A program made the position numbers and the translations under genes. Below are positions 19,376-29,029 of a DNA stretch of 64,000 nucleotides, in pieces. The stretch is from assembly GCF_001636845.1 (NCBI RefSeq), contig NZ_LITT01000063.1, positions 1-64,000 of the forward strand, read 5' to 3'. Under the pieces are notes generated by a model. It searched no databases. It was not told the origin of the DNA and worked only from the letters and a program-made list of their open reading frames with translations. The DNA is from Clostridium ljungdahlii. GTDB lineage: Bacteria; Bacillota; Clostridia; Clostridiales; Clostridiaceae. Position 1 is the stretch's first letter; each line of letters begins with the position of its first letter.

Positions 19376-19624
19376 TTATTCAGTTGAAATTATCCTATAC
19401 ATACTTTGAACGTTCTCTTTTGTAACATGAGCTGCAATATTTAAGATTTCTGCCTTTAAACATTTATTAGCATATTTGATTTCTATTATATCCCCTTCTT
19501 TGACTTCAACACTAGGTTTGGCCACTTTTCCATTTATAGAAACCCTTCCACCTTCACATGCTTCTTTTGCTACAGTTCTTCTTTTTATTATTCTAGATAC
19601 TTTAAGGTATTTATCTAATCTCAT
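19376..19624 (-). CDS. rqcP: S4-domain RNA-binding protein RqcP (YabO/HslR type)
   Basis: 82 aa with an S4 RNA-binding motif: MRLDKYLKVSRIIKRRTVAK, GGRVSINGKVAKPSVEVKEG. In Bacillus this protein (RqcP) joins RqcH on stalled 50S subunits for alanine tailing in ribosome quality control. AAGGGGAG precedes the ATG. It follows hup, with an attenuator-like hairpin between. Confidence 0.88.
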   Translation of the reverse strand: MRLDKYLKVSRIIKRRTVAKEACEGGRVSINGKVAKPSVEVKEGDIIEIKYANKCLKAEILNIAAHVTKENVQSMYRIISTE

Positions 19625-19636
19625 ACAAACTCCCCT

Positions 19637-19674
19637 TTAAAACAGAAAACCTAGATTTTCACCCAGGCTTTCTG
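19637..19674 (-). terminator. attenuator-like terminator between hup and rqcP
   Basis: CAGAAAGCCT pairs with AGGTTTTCTG on the minus strand (10 bp, one wobble), followed by TTTT. It lies directly after hup and overlaps the spacer before the rqcP ribosome site, so read-through may set rqcP level. Confidence 0.6.
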
Positions 19675-19683
19675 AAAAATACA

Positions 19684-19959
19684 TTATTTATTTACTCTAT
19701 CTTTAAATTCTTTACCAGCTTTAAATACAGGAACTGTTGATTCAGGTATTTTTATTTCTTCCTTAGTTCTAGGATTTCTTCCAATTCTTTCAGCTCTTTT
19801 TCTTGTTTCAAAGGTTCCAAACCCTACTAATTGAACTTTATCTCCCTTTTCTAATGTTTCTTCTACACTTTCTATAAACCCTTTAAGAGCTGCCTCTACA
19901 TCTTTTTTTGTTAATTTTGACTTTTCTGCTATACCTGCTATTAATTCTGATTTATTCAC
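19684..19959 (-). CDS. hup: DNA-binding protein HU
   Basis: Nucleoid protein that bends DNA without sequence preference. 91 aa, normal length: MNKSELIAGIAEKSKLTKKD helices, GFGTFETRKRAERIGRNP with the DNA-intercalating proline, and a C-terminal FKAGKEFKDRV. The GTG start at 19959 has AGGAGG upstream. The 281-nt gap above it (19960-20240) is AT-rich; its promoter should be there, but no strong pair stands out. Confidence 0.96.
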   Translation of the reverse strand: MNKSELIAGIAEKSKLTKKDVEAALKGFIESVEETLEKGDKVQLVGFGTFETRKRAERIGRNPRTKEEIKIPESTVPVFKAGKEFKDRVNK

Positions 19960-20240
19960 TTTTTTTACCTCCTCTTATTTTCATAGATAAATGTGTAAAA
20001 ATATTCACAAATATCTTTACGGCTAATTTTCGGTCATCATTAACCAATTTTTTCTAATTAAGCTTTTGAAAGCAATAAATATTGTATACTATACAAAAAT
20101 ATTTAGCAACTTACTATGTAATTTATATGTACTTAAAAGTATTCATCACTTTCTAATCTATTGAATATACTTACATGGATATAGTAGCATATTCTGCATT
20201 AATTAAAAAATTCCTTCTTTTTGCATATAAAAAATTAAAT

Positions 20241-21686
20241 TTATATATTTTTAGCCTTTTCCCAGAGTTCATCCATTTCATTTAATGTCATGTCTTCCAT
20301 ATCCAGTCCTTTTTCTCTGGCGCCTTTCTCTATATATGCAAAACGATTTATAAATTTCTCTATAGTATAATTTAATGCAAATTCAGGGTCAATGTCAAGG
20401 AATCTGGCTACATTTACACAAGCAAATATTAAATCTCCTATTTCTTCTACTATTTTTACCCTTTCCTTGCTTTTATATACATCCTTTACTTCATAATATT
20501 CCTCTAATACTTTATCTAATGCACATTCAACTTTGTCCCAGTCAAATCCAACCTTAGCAGCTTTTTTTTGAACTTTAGAAGCCCTCATCAAAGCAGGTAA
20601 AGCTTGTGCAACATGTCTAAGTTCATCTGTATGAGTTTTAAGTCCTTGCTCCTTTTTCTTTAAAGCATCCCAGTTTGTTAGCACCTCCTCTGAATTATTT
20701 ACCTCTATATCTCCAAATACATGTGGATGTCTCTTTATCATTTTATCACATACACCATTAATTACATCATTAATATTAAAAAATCCTTCTTCTTTTCCTA
20801 TTTGAGAATGGAAAACTATTTGAAATAACACATCTCCCAGTTCCTCCACAAGTTCAACATCATCTTTTTTATTTATAGCTTCCAGTACTTCATAGCTCTC
20901 TTCTATAAGATATTTTTTTAGACTCTCATGGCTTTGCTCTTTATCCCAAGGACAGCCTTCTTGACTTCTTAATTTCTCCATTACATCTAATAAATCTTTT
21001 AAATCATATTTGCACTCTAAATTTTTAGGTATATAAATTGATGTCAAATAGTCTATATCCTCTTGTCTGTCCAACTCATACAATTTTATTTTTCTTATGC
21101 TTTCCCTGTCCTTAATTCCCGCAGCTCTTATAAAATATATGTCTGCATCGTCTCCATAATAATCCATAAGACTTAATTTTACTTCAGATGCAATTAGCCT
21201 ATCATATACTTGAGTTATTATAGTACCTACCCTTTTATCTAATGTTTCGTGTTTTATATCAAAAGCATCTATTATCTTTATTCCTTCAATAACATCTATA
21301 TTTAATTTTTCTGCAATAACATCTATAAAGCTAACCGATGGTATTATATCCACATCTACGGAATTTTGTTCACACAATTTTAACAATAATTTTACAGATT
21401 TTTCTGCTACCAGAGGATGTCCTGGTACTGCATAAATTATTTGATGAAAACTTTTTTCTTTTAATATTAAATCTTCTGCTATGGATCTATATACATCTTC
21501 AAATTTCTGTTTTTTTTCATATAGATGATCATAGGTTTCAAAACTTATACCCAATTTTCTTAAGTAATCCACAGTAGGATGTTTCTCCGTCCTCAAATAT
21601 ACTTTGCTCACATCCTTCAGTGCATTAACGGCACCTATTGTAAGGGATTCTATGGATCCTGGTCCCAGACCTACTACCTTAATCAT
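20241..21686 (-). CDS. mazG: Tetrapyrrole methylase-MazG fusion (YabN)
   Basis: A two-part protein of 481 aa. The N-terminal SAM-dependent methylase-like half (about 1-215) begins MIKVVGLGPGSIESLTIGA and has VYAVPGHPLVAE-type text. The C-terminal half has two MazG domains (about 230-330 and 365-475) with EELGDVLFQIVFH and EEIGDLIFACVN metal-binding EExxE/D sites. MazG hydrolyses non-canonical NTPs; the role of the methylase half is unknown. The ATG at 21686 follows GGAGGATTTACAA. The fold-back element at 21703 ends a few bases before this ribosome site. Confidence 0.93.
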   Translation of the reverse strand: MIKVVGLGPGSIESLTIGAVNALKDVSKVYLRTEKHPTVDYLRKLGISFETYDHLYEKKQKFEDVYRSIAEDLILKEKSFHQIIYAVPGHPLVAEKSVKLLLKLCEQNSVDVDIIPSVSFIDVIAEKLNIDVIEGIKIIDAFDIKHETLDKRVGTIITQVYDRLIASEVKLSLMDYYGDDADIYFIRAAGIKDRESIRKIKLYELDRQEDIDYLTSIYIPKNLECKYDLKDLLDVMEKLRSQEGCPWDKEQSHESLKKYLIEESYEVLEAINKKDDVELVEELGDVLFQIVFHSQIGKEEGFFNINDVINGVCDKMIKRHPHVFGDIEVNNSEEVLTNWDALKKKEQGLKTHTDELRHVAQALPALMRASKVQKKAAKVGFDWDKVECALDKVLEEYYEVKDVYKSKERVKIVEEIGDLIFACVNVARFLDIDPEFALNYTIEKFINRFAYIEKGAREKGLDMEDMTLNEMDELWEKAKNI

Positions 21687-21702
21687 TTGTAAATCCTCCT
21701 TT

Positions 21703-21864
21703 AGGCATTTTCAAAGAAATAACTAGTCAGTATGCTAGGATATTTTTTATCATACTGTGTCGGTAGAACCCTTAGATAGGATTCACTATCTGCGGAACCT
21801 GCCTCCTTGTCTGATAAAAAATACCCGTCGCATCTTTGACTTGTTATTTTCTTTCAAATGCCTT
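21703..21864. repeat. fold-back (MITE-like) element, full copy
   Basis: Ends are an imperfect inverted repeat of about 25 nt: AGGCATTTTCAAAGAAATAA at 21703 and, as reverse complement, AAGGCATTTGAAAGAAAAT from 21864. Nested inside are a second pair (TATTTTTTATCA / TGATAAAAAATA) and a central stem GATAG/CTATC, so the whole 162 nt can fold. The right end overlaps the spoVB stop codon TAA (21863-21865), and the left end lies just before the mazG ribosome site. No open frame. A short relative is at 43705-43762. Confidence 0.75.
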
Positions 21865-23398
21865 ATTTTTTTAAGAATCTCCTTTTTATATAACTGTATT
21901 TGAATATTCCAAATATAACTATGATTGGTACATATATAATCACACCGGCAATTACAGCTAAAAAACAAGCTATTCTACTATTCATGCTATAATTATAGAC
22001 ATATAAATATATAATTACAACAGCTGCCATCATAAAAATGGATGCAAATGCGGGTTTAACCATAGTTTCAAAATAATTTACACGAATTTTTAATTTCCTG
22101 CTTAAAAATATTATGTTTAAAATACAGGTTGCAATATATCCTCCTATACTTCCTAAAACAGCTCCATAAATATTTATATAAGGTATTGGCACAAGAAATA
22201 GGGTTATAACTATCTTTATGATGCATCCTAACGCCAAATTAGCTACAGGCCTAATATAATGTCCAATGCCCTGCAGCACAGCTGTAGATGTCTGAACAAG
22301 TACGATAAAAGGAATAGACAATGCTGAATATTGAAGTATATCAAATCCTGCAGATTGACCTGGAAAAATTAAATCCAGAATAGGGTGTGCTAGAACATAT
22401 AATCCAATGGTAGATGGAATTGCAATAACCATAGAAATTTTAAAAGACAAATCCACCTTATTTATGACATCAACTTTTCTATTTAATATATACGATTCTG
22501 CAATTATTGGCATCAAAGAAGCACATAGTGCTGAAGATATTGTTAGTGGTATATTTATAAGCACAAATGCTTTTCCAGTAAGCTGTCCATATAATATAGC
22601 AGCTTCCCTATATGTAAATCCAGCCTCCAATAACTTCTGAGGCACCAAAGCCGAATCTATAAGACTCATTATACTGCTAACTGCTGCTCCTAAAGATACT
22701 GGAATAGCTATATAAAGCAGTTTGCTCAGTACATCCTTATTATCTGCAACTTTAAATACGCTTATTTCTTTTCTTACATACATATACTTTGCTATTAAAT
22801 ATATTCCTCCAAATAGTCCTCCTGCTGCCGCCCCTAATGCTGCCCCTCCTGCAGAATACTCTATACCTTTAGGCAATAGCAAATATGCAAGTCCCACTCC
22901 TACTATTACTCTGCCTATTTGTTCTATAATTTGAGATACAGCTGTATAATTCATATTTTGAAGGCCTTGAAAAAATCCTCTGAAAGCGCTCATTATGGAT
23001 ATAAATATAGGTGCAAATGCAATGGCAATTAAAGAATAGTAGGATTTTCTATCCCATTTCAAAAAATGTATAATTGGATTTGAAAATATAAGTAGTATAG
23101 CTGTAAAACCTGTTCCCAAAATAACCATTAAGAGTATAGATTTTCTAAGTACTTGAATTACCCCTTCATGATCTCCAACGGCATTTCTCTCTGATACCAT
23201 CTTTGACACCGCTACAGGTATACCTGAAGCTGCAGCAATAAAGAACATATAAAGTGGAAATGACATTTGATAGTAACCCACTCCCTCATCTCCAATGAGC
23301 ATTTGAAGTGGCCATCTAAAAAATAGTCCTAAAAATTTTGATAGTATACCCGCTGCCCCTAATACAAAAGTGCCTTTTATAAGAGATTGTTTTTTCAT
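21863..23398 (-). CDS. spoVB: Stage V sporulation protein B-like lipid flippase
   Basis: A MOP/MATE-fold integral membrane protein with about 14 hydrophobic segments, thought to flip lipid-linked precursors for spore cortex peptidoglycan. 511 aa from the ATG at 23398, which follows CGGAGGTATTTTT. The upstream extension to 23431 lacks a ribosome site and I reject it. Family text: KGTFVLGAAGILSKFLGLF at the N-terminus and GVGYYQMSFPLYM. It is the yabM position of the yab block. The stop codon lies inside the first bases of a fold-back element. Confidence 0.9.
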   Translation of the reverse strand: MKKQSLIKGTFVLGAAGILSKFLGLFFRWPLQMLIGDEGVGYYQMSFPLYMFFIAAASGIPVAVSKMVSERNAVGDHEGVIQVLRKSILLMVILGTGFTAILLIFSNPIIHFLKWDRKSYYSLIAIAFAPIFISIMSAFRGFFQGLQNMNYTAVSQIIEQIGRVIVGVGLAYLLLPKGIEYSAGGAALGAAAGGLFGGIYLIAKYMYVRKEISVFKVADNKDVLSKLLYIAIPVSLGAAVSSIMSLIDSALVPQKLLEAGFTYREAAILYGQLTGKAFVLINIPLTISSALCASLMPIIAESYILNRKVDVINKVDLSFKISMVIAIPSTIGLYVLAHPILDLIFPGQSAGFDILQYSALSIPFIVLVQTSTAVLQGIGHYIRPVANLALGCIIKIVITLFLVPIPYINIYGAVLGSIGGYIATCILNIIFLSRKLKIRVNYFETMVKPAFASIFMMAAVVIIYLYVYNYSMNSRIACFLAVIAGVIIYVPIIVIFGIFKYSYIKRRFLKK

Positions 23399-23525
23399 AA
23401 AAATACCTCCGAATGCTATAATTGCAAACAATTTGTTCCATGTTTATAATTATTTAAAACTCGAAGGTATTATTACTTTAAATGAATATTTTTTAAATTA
23501 TAGTCAATAATGTCAACAGAATATA

Positions 23526-23547
23526 AATGGCAGCTAATGCTGCCATT
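23526..23547 (-). terminator. terminator after spoVT
   Basis: AATGGCAGC, a 4-nt loop, GCTGCCATT directly after the spoVT stop; short U content (TTTATATT). Confidence 0.7.
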
Positions 23548-23549
23548 AT

Positions 23550-24107
23550 CTATTGTTCCATTTGTTTACCTAAAAATGATGATGCAGTTTCAGCTAGCTT
23601 TATTTCCATATCTCCAAAATTAGCTTTTTCTTTAGATACTATCATTACAGCTCCAATTGCATCACCTCCTGCTATTATAGGACATATAATTTGGGCTGAG
23701 TATTTACCCTGTACATCCTCATCATCATACAAAGGAATAATTCCATCTTCCTCCTTATCCCCAGCTATGGAAACCGTTTTTCTATTATCTATTAATTTTT
23801 CTAGTTCATTACTTATCTTTTTTCCCATATATTCTTTTTTAGGTATGCCGCTAATTGACACCATGCTGTCTTTATCACATATCATAATTATATTTCCTAT
23901 AGTTTGTTGAAGTGATTCTGTATACCCTTTTGAAACATCACTAAGTTCTCCAATAGGGGAATATTTTTTTAATATAACCCCACCTTCTCTATCAGTAAAT
24001 ATTTCAAGAGGATCTCCTTCTCTTATTCTAAGAGTTCTTCTTATTTCTTTTGGTATGACAACTCTACCTAAGTCATCTATACGTCTAACAATTCCTGTTG
24101 CTTTCAT
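23550..24107 (-). CDS. spoVT: Stage V sporulation protein T
   Basis: DNA-binding regulator of forespore genes late in sporulation and of spore germination. 185 aa: an N-terminal AbrB-type swapped-hairpin domain (1-50, MKATGIVRRIDDLGRVVIPK, GDPLEIFT) and a C-terminal GAF-like domain (about 60-180). AbrB alone would be about 90 aa, so the length fixes it as SpoVT. GGAGGAATTATAGT precedes the ATG. In Bacillus it is transcribed by sigma-G; I could not match a clear sigma-G promoter here. Confidence 0.95.
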   Translation of the reverse strand: MKATGIVRRIDDLGRVVIPKEIRRTLRIREGDPLEIFTDREGGVILKKYSPIGELSDVSKGYTESLQQTIGNIIMICDKDSMVSISGIPKKEYMGKKISNELEKLIDNRKTVSIAGDKEEDGIIPLYDDEDVQGKYSAQIICPIIAGGDAIGAVMIVSKEKANFGDMEIKLAETASSFLGKQMEQ

Positions 24108-24207
24108 ACTATAATTCCTCCTATAAAATATAATATATAACTTGTATTATTATTATTTTTCTAAATATGCAATTTTATACACAATTGTTATTTAAATTAG
24201 AAAAAAT

Positions 24208-24237
24208 AAAAAAACTGCAGCACAATTGCTACAGTTC
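24208..24237 (-). terminator. terminator after prsA
   Basis: ACTGTAGC, loop, GCTGCAGT, then TTTTTT on the minus strand, about 30 nt after the prsA stop. Confidence 0.85.
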
Positions 24238-24265
24238 TTTTATACCTATTTAAATAAAAATTAAT

Positions 24266-25291
24266 TTACATAATATTATTTTCTTTTTTAGTTATACTTG
24301 CGGCCTTTTTCCATTCTTGAACTTTTTGAGAAACTAGTTTACTCTTTTGATCACTTTCCAGCTGCTTCTTTATATCATCTTTAACTTTGTTAAAATCCTT
24401 AACTGGATATTCTTGCTTTTTTATGCACTTGATTATATGATACCCGAAACTACTTTGAACTGGATCTGATATAGCATCTTCTTTTAATGCTTTTGCTCCT
24501 GCCATAAATTGAGCATCATATCCTGAATCGTTATAATTTACAAATCCTAAGTCTCCACCTTTATCTTTAGTAGCGGCATCCTGAGAAACTTCTTTTGCAA
24601 CCTTTGCAAAATCCTCTCCCTTATCTAATCTTGCCTTCACTTTTTGTGCTTCATCTTTTGTCTTTACAAGTATATGAGCTAAATGCATTTTATCAGGCTG
24701 CTCTGTATACTTATCCTTATTTGCATTGTAATAGTCTTTAACCTGTTTGTCTGTTATCTTTACACTTTTTGCAAGGTAATTACTTATGTTTGTTTCTATC
24801 GCTTGAGTTTTCAATTGTGCTAAAAACATAGTCTTAAATGATTCCTCAGTAAATCCCTGTGCTTTTAATGCTGCATCAAATTGACTTGTATCACCTTTAA
24901 AGTTCTGCTTTTTAATATCATCAATCTTTTTATCCATGTCTGATTTTAATTTACCTTCATCTGGCAGAAGCTTTAACTCTTTAGCTTTTTGTTCAATTAC
25001 TTTAGTAGTAATCATATTGTCCAGTATCTGTTCTTTTTGGGTTTTAATAGCACTAGTAGCTTCATCATTTTTTGCATAGTCTGAACCATATTGTTGTTTA
25101 GCTTGACTTAGCAATTGAATTGTATTTGGATCTTTATCTAAATCACCTCTTGTGATTTTTTCTCCATTAACTGTTGCCACAGTACTATTGGCTATAGCTT
25201 CTGGTGTTTTTTCTATCATATTACATCCTACAGTTGAAAATGCGAACACTGTTACAAATGCAGCAGCCACCAACCTTTTTATATTCTTCAC
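24266..25291 (-). CDS. prsA: Foldase lipoprotein PrsA (parvulin peptidyl-prolyl isomerase)
   Basis: Assists folding of secreted proteins on the outer face of the membrane. 341 aa. A signal peptide with lipobox STVGC places the lipidated cysteine at residue 23. A SurA-like N-domain is followed by a parvulin domain (about 200-295: MHLAHILVKTKDEAQ, GGDLGFV, SFGYHIIKC) and a charged tail. The GTG start at 25291 has GGGGGAATAAACC upstream. It lies between mfd and spoVT on the same strand, each with its own terminator or gap. Confidence 0.93.
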   Translation of the reverse strand: MKNIKRLVAAAFVTVFAFSTVGCNMIEKTPEAIANSTVATVNGEKITRGDLDKDPNTIQLLSQAKQQYGSDYAKNDEATSAIKTQKEQILDNMITTKVIEQKAKELKLLPDEGKLKSDMDKKIDDIKKQNFKGDTSQFDAALKAQGFTEESFKTMFLAQLKTQAIETNISNYLAKSVKITDKQVKDYYNANKDKYTEQPDKMHLAHILVKTKDEAQKVKARLDKGEDFAKVAKEVSQDAATKDKGGDLGFVNYNDSGYDAQFMAGAKALKEDAISDPVQSSFGYHIIKCIKKQEYPVKDFNKVKDDIKKQLESDQKSKLVSQKVQEWKKAASITKKENNIM

Positions 25292-25366
25292 GGTTTATTC
25301 CCCCACTCTTTTTGTGTTTTACAAAATATAAATTAATTTTAACACAAAACTATTTTTACTACAAAG

Positions 25367-28300
25367 CTATTTTTGTTCATATATTTTTAGCATATATTTC
25401 ACAATTTCCTTAATATGATGCAAAATATCTTCTCTCTTTACATTTTTTAATTTATATCCAAACCCAGGTTTTTTATTCATCTTCAGCATAAACTCATGTG
25501 GATAAGTTTTAAACAGTTCCCTAAGCACATTTTTGTCAACCCTATCCTGATCTTGAAATGAAAAAACAACTTCGTCCTTTACTTCTTTTATCTCCTCTAT
25601 TCCAATTTTCTTACTCATACTTCTTATATAGGCTATATCCATCAGGTTGTATACTGAAGTTGGTATATCAGAGAATCTATCTTCCAATTCCTCTTTTATA
25701 TCAAGCATATCATCATAGGAACTTATAGCTGCTATTTTCTTATATATTTCTATTTTCTGAACTTCACTCTTTATATAATTATCAGGTATATATGCATCTA
25801 TTTTCAATTCTACGGTAGTTTCTACAGGTTCTTTGTCTATATCTCCTTTTATAAGCTTTATAGTATCTTCCAGCATTCTACAATAGAGATCATATCCTAC
25901 GGCAGCCATATGACCATGCTGTGATGCTCCCATCATGTTACCTGCACCTCTTATTTCCAAATCTTTTAGTGCTATTTTAAACCCAGATCCAAGTTCAGTA
26001 AATTCTTTAATAGCTTTAAGCCTTTTTTCTGCTACTTCCGTAAGAACCTTATCTCTTCTATAACTCAAGTAACAGTAAGCCATTCTATTAGTTCTTCCAA
26101 CTCTTCCTCTTAGTTGATATAGTTGTGATAAGCCCATTTTATCAGCATCATATATTATCATTGTATTTACATTCTGTATATCCATACCGGTTTCTATAAT
26201 AGTAGTTGCCACTAAAATATTATACTCATTTTTCATAAAATCAACTATTATATTTTCAAGTTCCCTTTCTTGCATTTGTCCGTGAGCTACAGCCACTTTT
26301 GCTTCTGGAATTAGTTTGGCTATATAAGAAGCCATTTCTTTTATGCTCTCAACTCTATTATAGACAAAATAAACCTGTCCTCCTCTATTTATTTCTCTTA
26401 ATATGGCGTCTCTTATTAATTGATCATTATATTCCACTACATAAGTTTGAATTGGATATCTTTCCTCTGGAGGTGTCTCTATAACACTTATATCCCTAGC
26501 CCCTACGAGAGACATATGCAGGGTCCTAGGTATCGGTGTAGCACTTAACGTAAGTACATCTACATTTTTTCTAATCTTTTTGATTTTTTCCTTATGACTT
26601 ACTCCAAACCTCTGTTCCTCATCTATTATAAGAAGCCCCAAATCTTTAAATTGTACATCCTTTTGTAATATTCTGTGAGTACCAATTAATATATCAACGT
26701 CTCCTACTTTAACTGCCTTTATGGATGCTTTTTGCTGTGCTGTTGTTCTAAACCTGCTTATCATATCTATTTTTACAGGAAAGTCAGAAAACCTTTGAAC
26801 AAAATTATTATAATGTTGTTGTGCAAGTATTGTAGTTGGAACTAAAAATGCAACTTGTTTTCCATCCATAACAGCCTTAAAAGCAGCTCTTACTGCTACT
26901 TCTGTTTTCCCATATCCTACATCCCCACAAAGTAATCTGTCCATTACCTTATCTGATTCCATATCTTGCTTTATATCCTGTATGGTTGTAAGTTGATCTG
27001 GTGTCTCTTCATAGGGGAACTCATCCTCAAACTGTTTTTGCCATACTGTATCCTTTGAATACTTATAACCTTTTAAAGTAGACCTAATTGCATATAATTT
27101 TACTAAATCTTCAGCTATTTCCTCTATTGATTTCTTTACTTTTTTCTTAGCTTTAGCCCAATCTGATCCTCCCAATTTACTTATTTTGGGACTCTTTCCT
27201 TCAGAACCTATATATTTTTGTACCATATCCAATTGTTCTACAGGTACATACAGTTTATCTTCAGAGTCATATATGAGTTCCAAATAATCCTTCTTGTGAC
27301 CTTGAACTTCCAGCTGCTTTATTCCTTTGTATATTCCTATACCATGATTTACATGTACTACAAAATCCCCGGGCTTAAGTTCTGTAAAACTTTTTATTTT
27401 GCTTACTCCCTTTTTGAGAGCCTTCCTTGTATTCTTCTTTTTTGCTTTACCAAAAACTTCTTTATCTGATATAACTCCTACTTTAAAATCTGGATATTCA
27501 AAGCCTTTGAGTTGACTTCCAAAAGTTATAACAACTTCCCCTGATTTAATCTCATGAATAACATCTCTATAGCTACTTTCTATGCCTCTTTCCCGTAAAG
27601 TGTCTGCCAATCTTTCTCCTCTAGGTCTTGTTCCAGATAAAATCAAAATTTTATAACCTCTAGACTTCTTATCCTTTATATCCTCAATAAGTAGATCCAT
27701 CTGTCCTTGGTAACTATTTAAAGTTATCTGAGAAAAATTAGTTATAGTTTTAGGTTGAATAACTTTAGAGGACTTAGCAATAGCATCTAATGTCATAATT
27801 TCCTTATTTTTAAGTTCTTCAAGTAAATCAGATTTTGCACATAACATTTTACTCTGTTTGGGAAGTATATTTCCCTTTTCTAAAAGGCTTTTATAATTTT
27901 CTTCAAATTCAAAATATACACTATTTAATTTCCCAGAGCACCTCTGTACATCATCCATAACTATAAAATAGTCCTTAGCATAATCAAGGAAAGAAGCAGG
28001 CTTATCATAAAAATATGGAAGAAAACTATCAATATTTTCGAAACTCCAGTTCTCCTCTAAATTCTCTAAGTTTTTCTTTGTTAACTCATCTATTCTATCT
28101 AATGCTTCCTTATTCTTGCTTTTTTTTAATTTCTTTTCTACTAGAGCTGCGTCATCTTCTATACTTTTTCTTCCCTTTTGAATCTTATCCTTATCAAGTA
28201 TAATCTCTTTAGCAGGAAATATTTCTATACTGTCTATTTTATCAATACTTCTCTGCGATTCTAAATTTAAAGTTCTAATAGATTCTACTTCATCCCCAAA

Positions 28301-28888
28301 TAGCTCTATTCTATATGCTTCTGCAGCTATTGGTGAGTATACATCCATTATGTCACCTCTTATGGAAAATTGGCCTTTTGAATCCACAATTTCATTTTTT
28401 TCATAACCACCTTGAACCAATTTCTCACTTATATCTTTTAAATTTAAAACGTTGCCTACAGATATGTTAATTATATAATTTTCATATAACTCTACAGGTA
28501 TATATGTAGATGCTAGAGATTCCACACAAGTTATTATAATTTTTCTACCTGTATCTATCATTTTCCTTATTACTTTTAACCTTTCCCACCTCAGGTCTCC
28601 CGATATGGCATCTATATTATAAAATACCATCTCTTTAGTAGGAAAGTAATATACTTCTGCTAAATAAAGGGATAGATCTTCATATAGTTTTCTGGCTTCT
28701 ACATCACTATGAGTAACAATTAGGAAAGGCTTGTCTATTTCGTTATACACTCCATATATTAAGTAACTTTTAGCTGACTCTGAAAGTCCAAATACCCCTA
28801 TAGGGAATTTTTTTTTGCTTATTCCATCAATAATATTTCTAAATTCTCTGCTTTCCCTCATAGGTTTTATAAGTCCATCTAATCTCAT
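25367..28888 (-). CDS. mfd: Transcription-repair coupling factor Mfd
   Basis: ATP-driven translocase that removes RNA polymerase stalled at DNA damage and recruits UvrA. About 1173 aa. The N-terminal UvrB-like module is followed by the RNA polymerase-interacting domain (FVVHVNHGIGIYKGI), superfamily 2 helicase motifs (GDVGYGKTEVA Walker A, LIIDEEQRFG DEEQ box, TLSATPIPRTL, QLRGRVGR) and the C-terminal D7 domain. The frame opens at 28918, but GGGTGG lies 8 nt before the ATG at 28888, so I start there. Pth lies upstream, as in Bacillus. Confidence 0.96.
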   Translation of the reverse strand: MRLDGLIKPMRESREFRNIIDGISKKKFPIGVFGLSESAKSYLIYGVYNEIDKPFLIVTHSDVEARKLYEDLSLYLAEVYYFPTKEMVFYNIDAISGDLRWERLKVIRKMIDTGRKIIITCVESLASTYIPVELYENYIINISVGNVLNLKDISEKLVQGGYEKNEIVDSKGQFSIRGDIMDVYSPIAAEAYRIELFGDEVESIRTLNLESQRSIDKIDSIEIFPAKEIILDKDKIQKGRKSIEDDAALVEKKLKKSKNKEALDRIDELTKKNLENLEENWSFENIDSFLPYFYDKPASFLDYAKDYFIVMDDVQRCSGKLNSVYFEFEENYKSLLEKGNILPKQSKMLCAKSDLLEELKNKEIMTLDAIAKSSKVIQPKTITNFSQITLNSYQGQMDLLIEDIKDKKSRGYKILILSGTRPRGERLADTLRERGIESSYRDVIHEIKSGEVVITFGSQLKGFEYPDFKVGVISDKEVFGKAKKKNTRKALKKGVSKIKSFTELKPGDFVVHVNHGIGIYKGIKQLEVQGHKKDYLELIYDSEDKLYVPVEQLDMVQKYIGSEGKSPKISKLGGSDWAKAKKKVKKSIEEIAEDLVKLYAIRSTLKGYKYSKDTVWQKQFEDEFPYEETPDQLTTIQDIKQDMESDKVMDRLLCGDVGYGKTEVAVRAAFKAVMDGKQVAFLVPTTILAQQHYNNFVQRFSDFPVKIDMISRFRTTAQQKASIKAVKVGDVDILIGTHRILQKDVQFKDLGLLIIDEEQRFGVSHKEKIKKIRKNVDVLTLSATPIPRTLHMSLVGARDISVIETPPEERYPIQTYVVEYNDQLIRDAILREINRGGQVYFVYNRVESIKEMASYIAKLIPEAKVAVAHGQMQERELENIIVDFMKNEYNILVATTIIETGMDIQNVNTMIIYDADKMGLSQLYQLRGRVGRTNRMAYCYLSYRRDKVLTEVAEKRLKAIKEFTELGSGFKIALKDLEIRGAGNMMGASQHGHMAAVGYDLYCRMLEDTIKLIKGDIDKEPVETTVELKIDAYIPDNYIKSEVQKIEIYKKIAAISSYDDMLDIKEELEDRFSDIPTSVYNLMDIAYIRSMSKKIGIEEIKEVKDEVVFSFQDQDRVDKNVLRELFKTYPHEFMLKMNKKPGFGYKLKNVKREDILHHIKEIVKYMLKIYEQK

Positions 28889-28968
28889 TTTAACAACCAC
28901 CCTATAAATTTTATTCATCTGACTCTAGATAAATATTTCACTTAAGTTTTTTAATTTAACGCACAACA

Positions 28969-29003
28969 ACCGTTAATCTCTTTGTTTAAAGAGATTATAC
29001 GGT
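28969..29003. other. long hairpin between pth and mfd
   Basis: ACCGT, TAATCTCTTT, a GTTT loop and the near-exact complement, with one unpaired base on the right arm. There is no U-run on either strand, so it is not a standard terminator. It could limit read-through or protect the pth mRNA end. Confidence 0.5.
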
Positions 29004-29029
29004 ATCAATTGAATTATTTTGTATAAGCT

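Noticed and set aside
23399-23431. Eleven extra residues at the N-terminus of SpoVB
   Set aside because: No ribosome site before that start, while CGGAGG sits correctly before the ATG at 23398.
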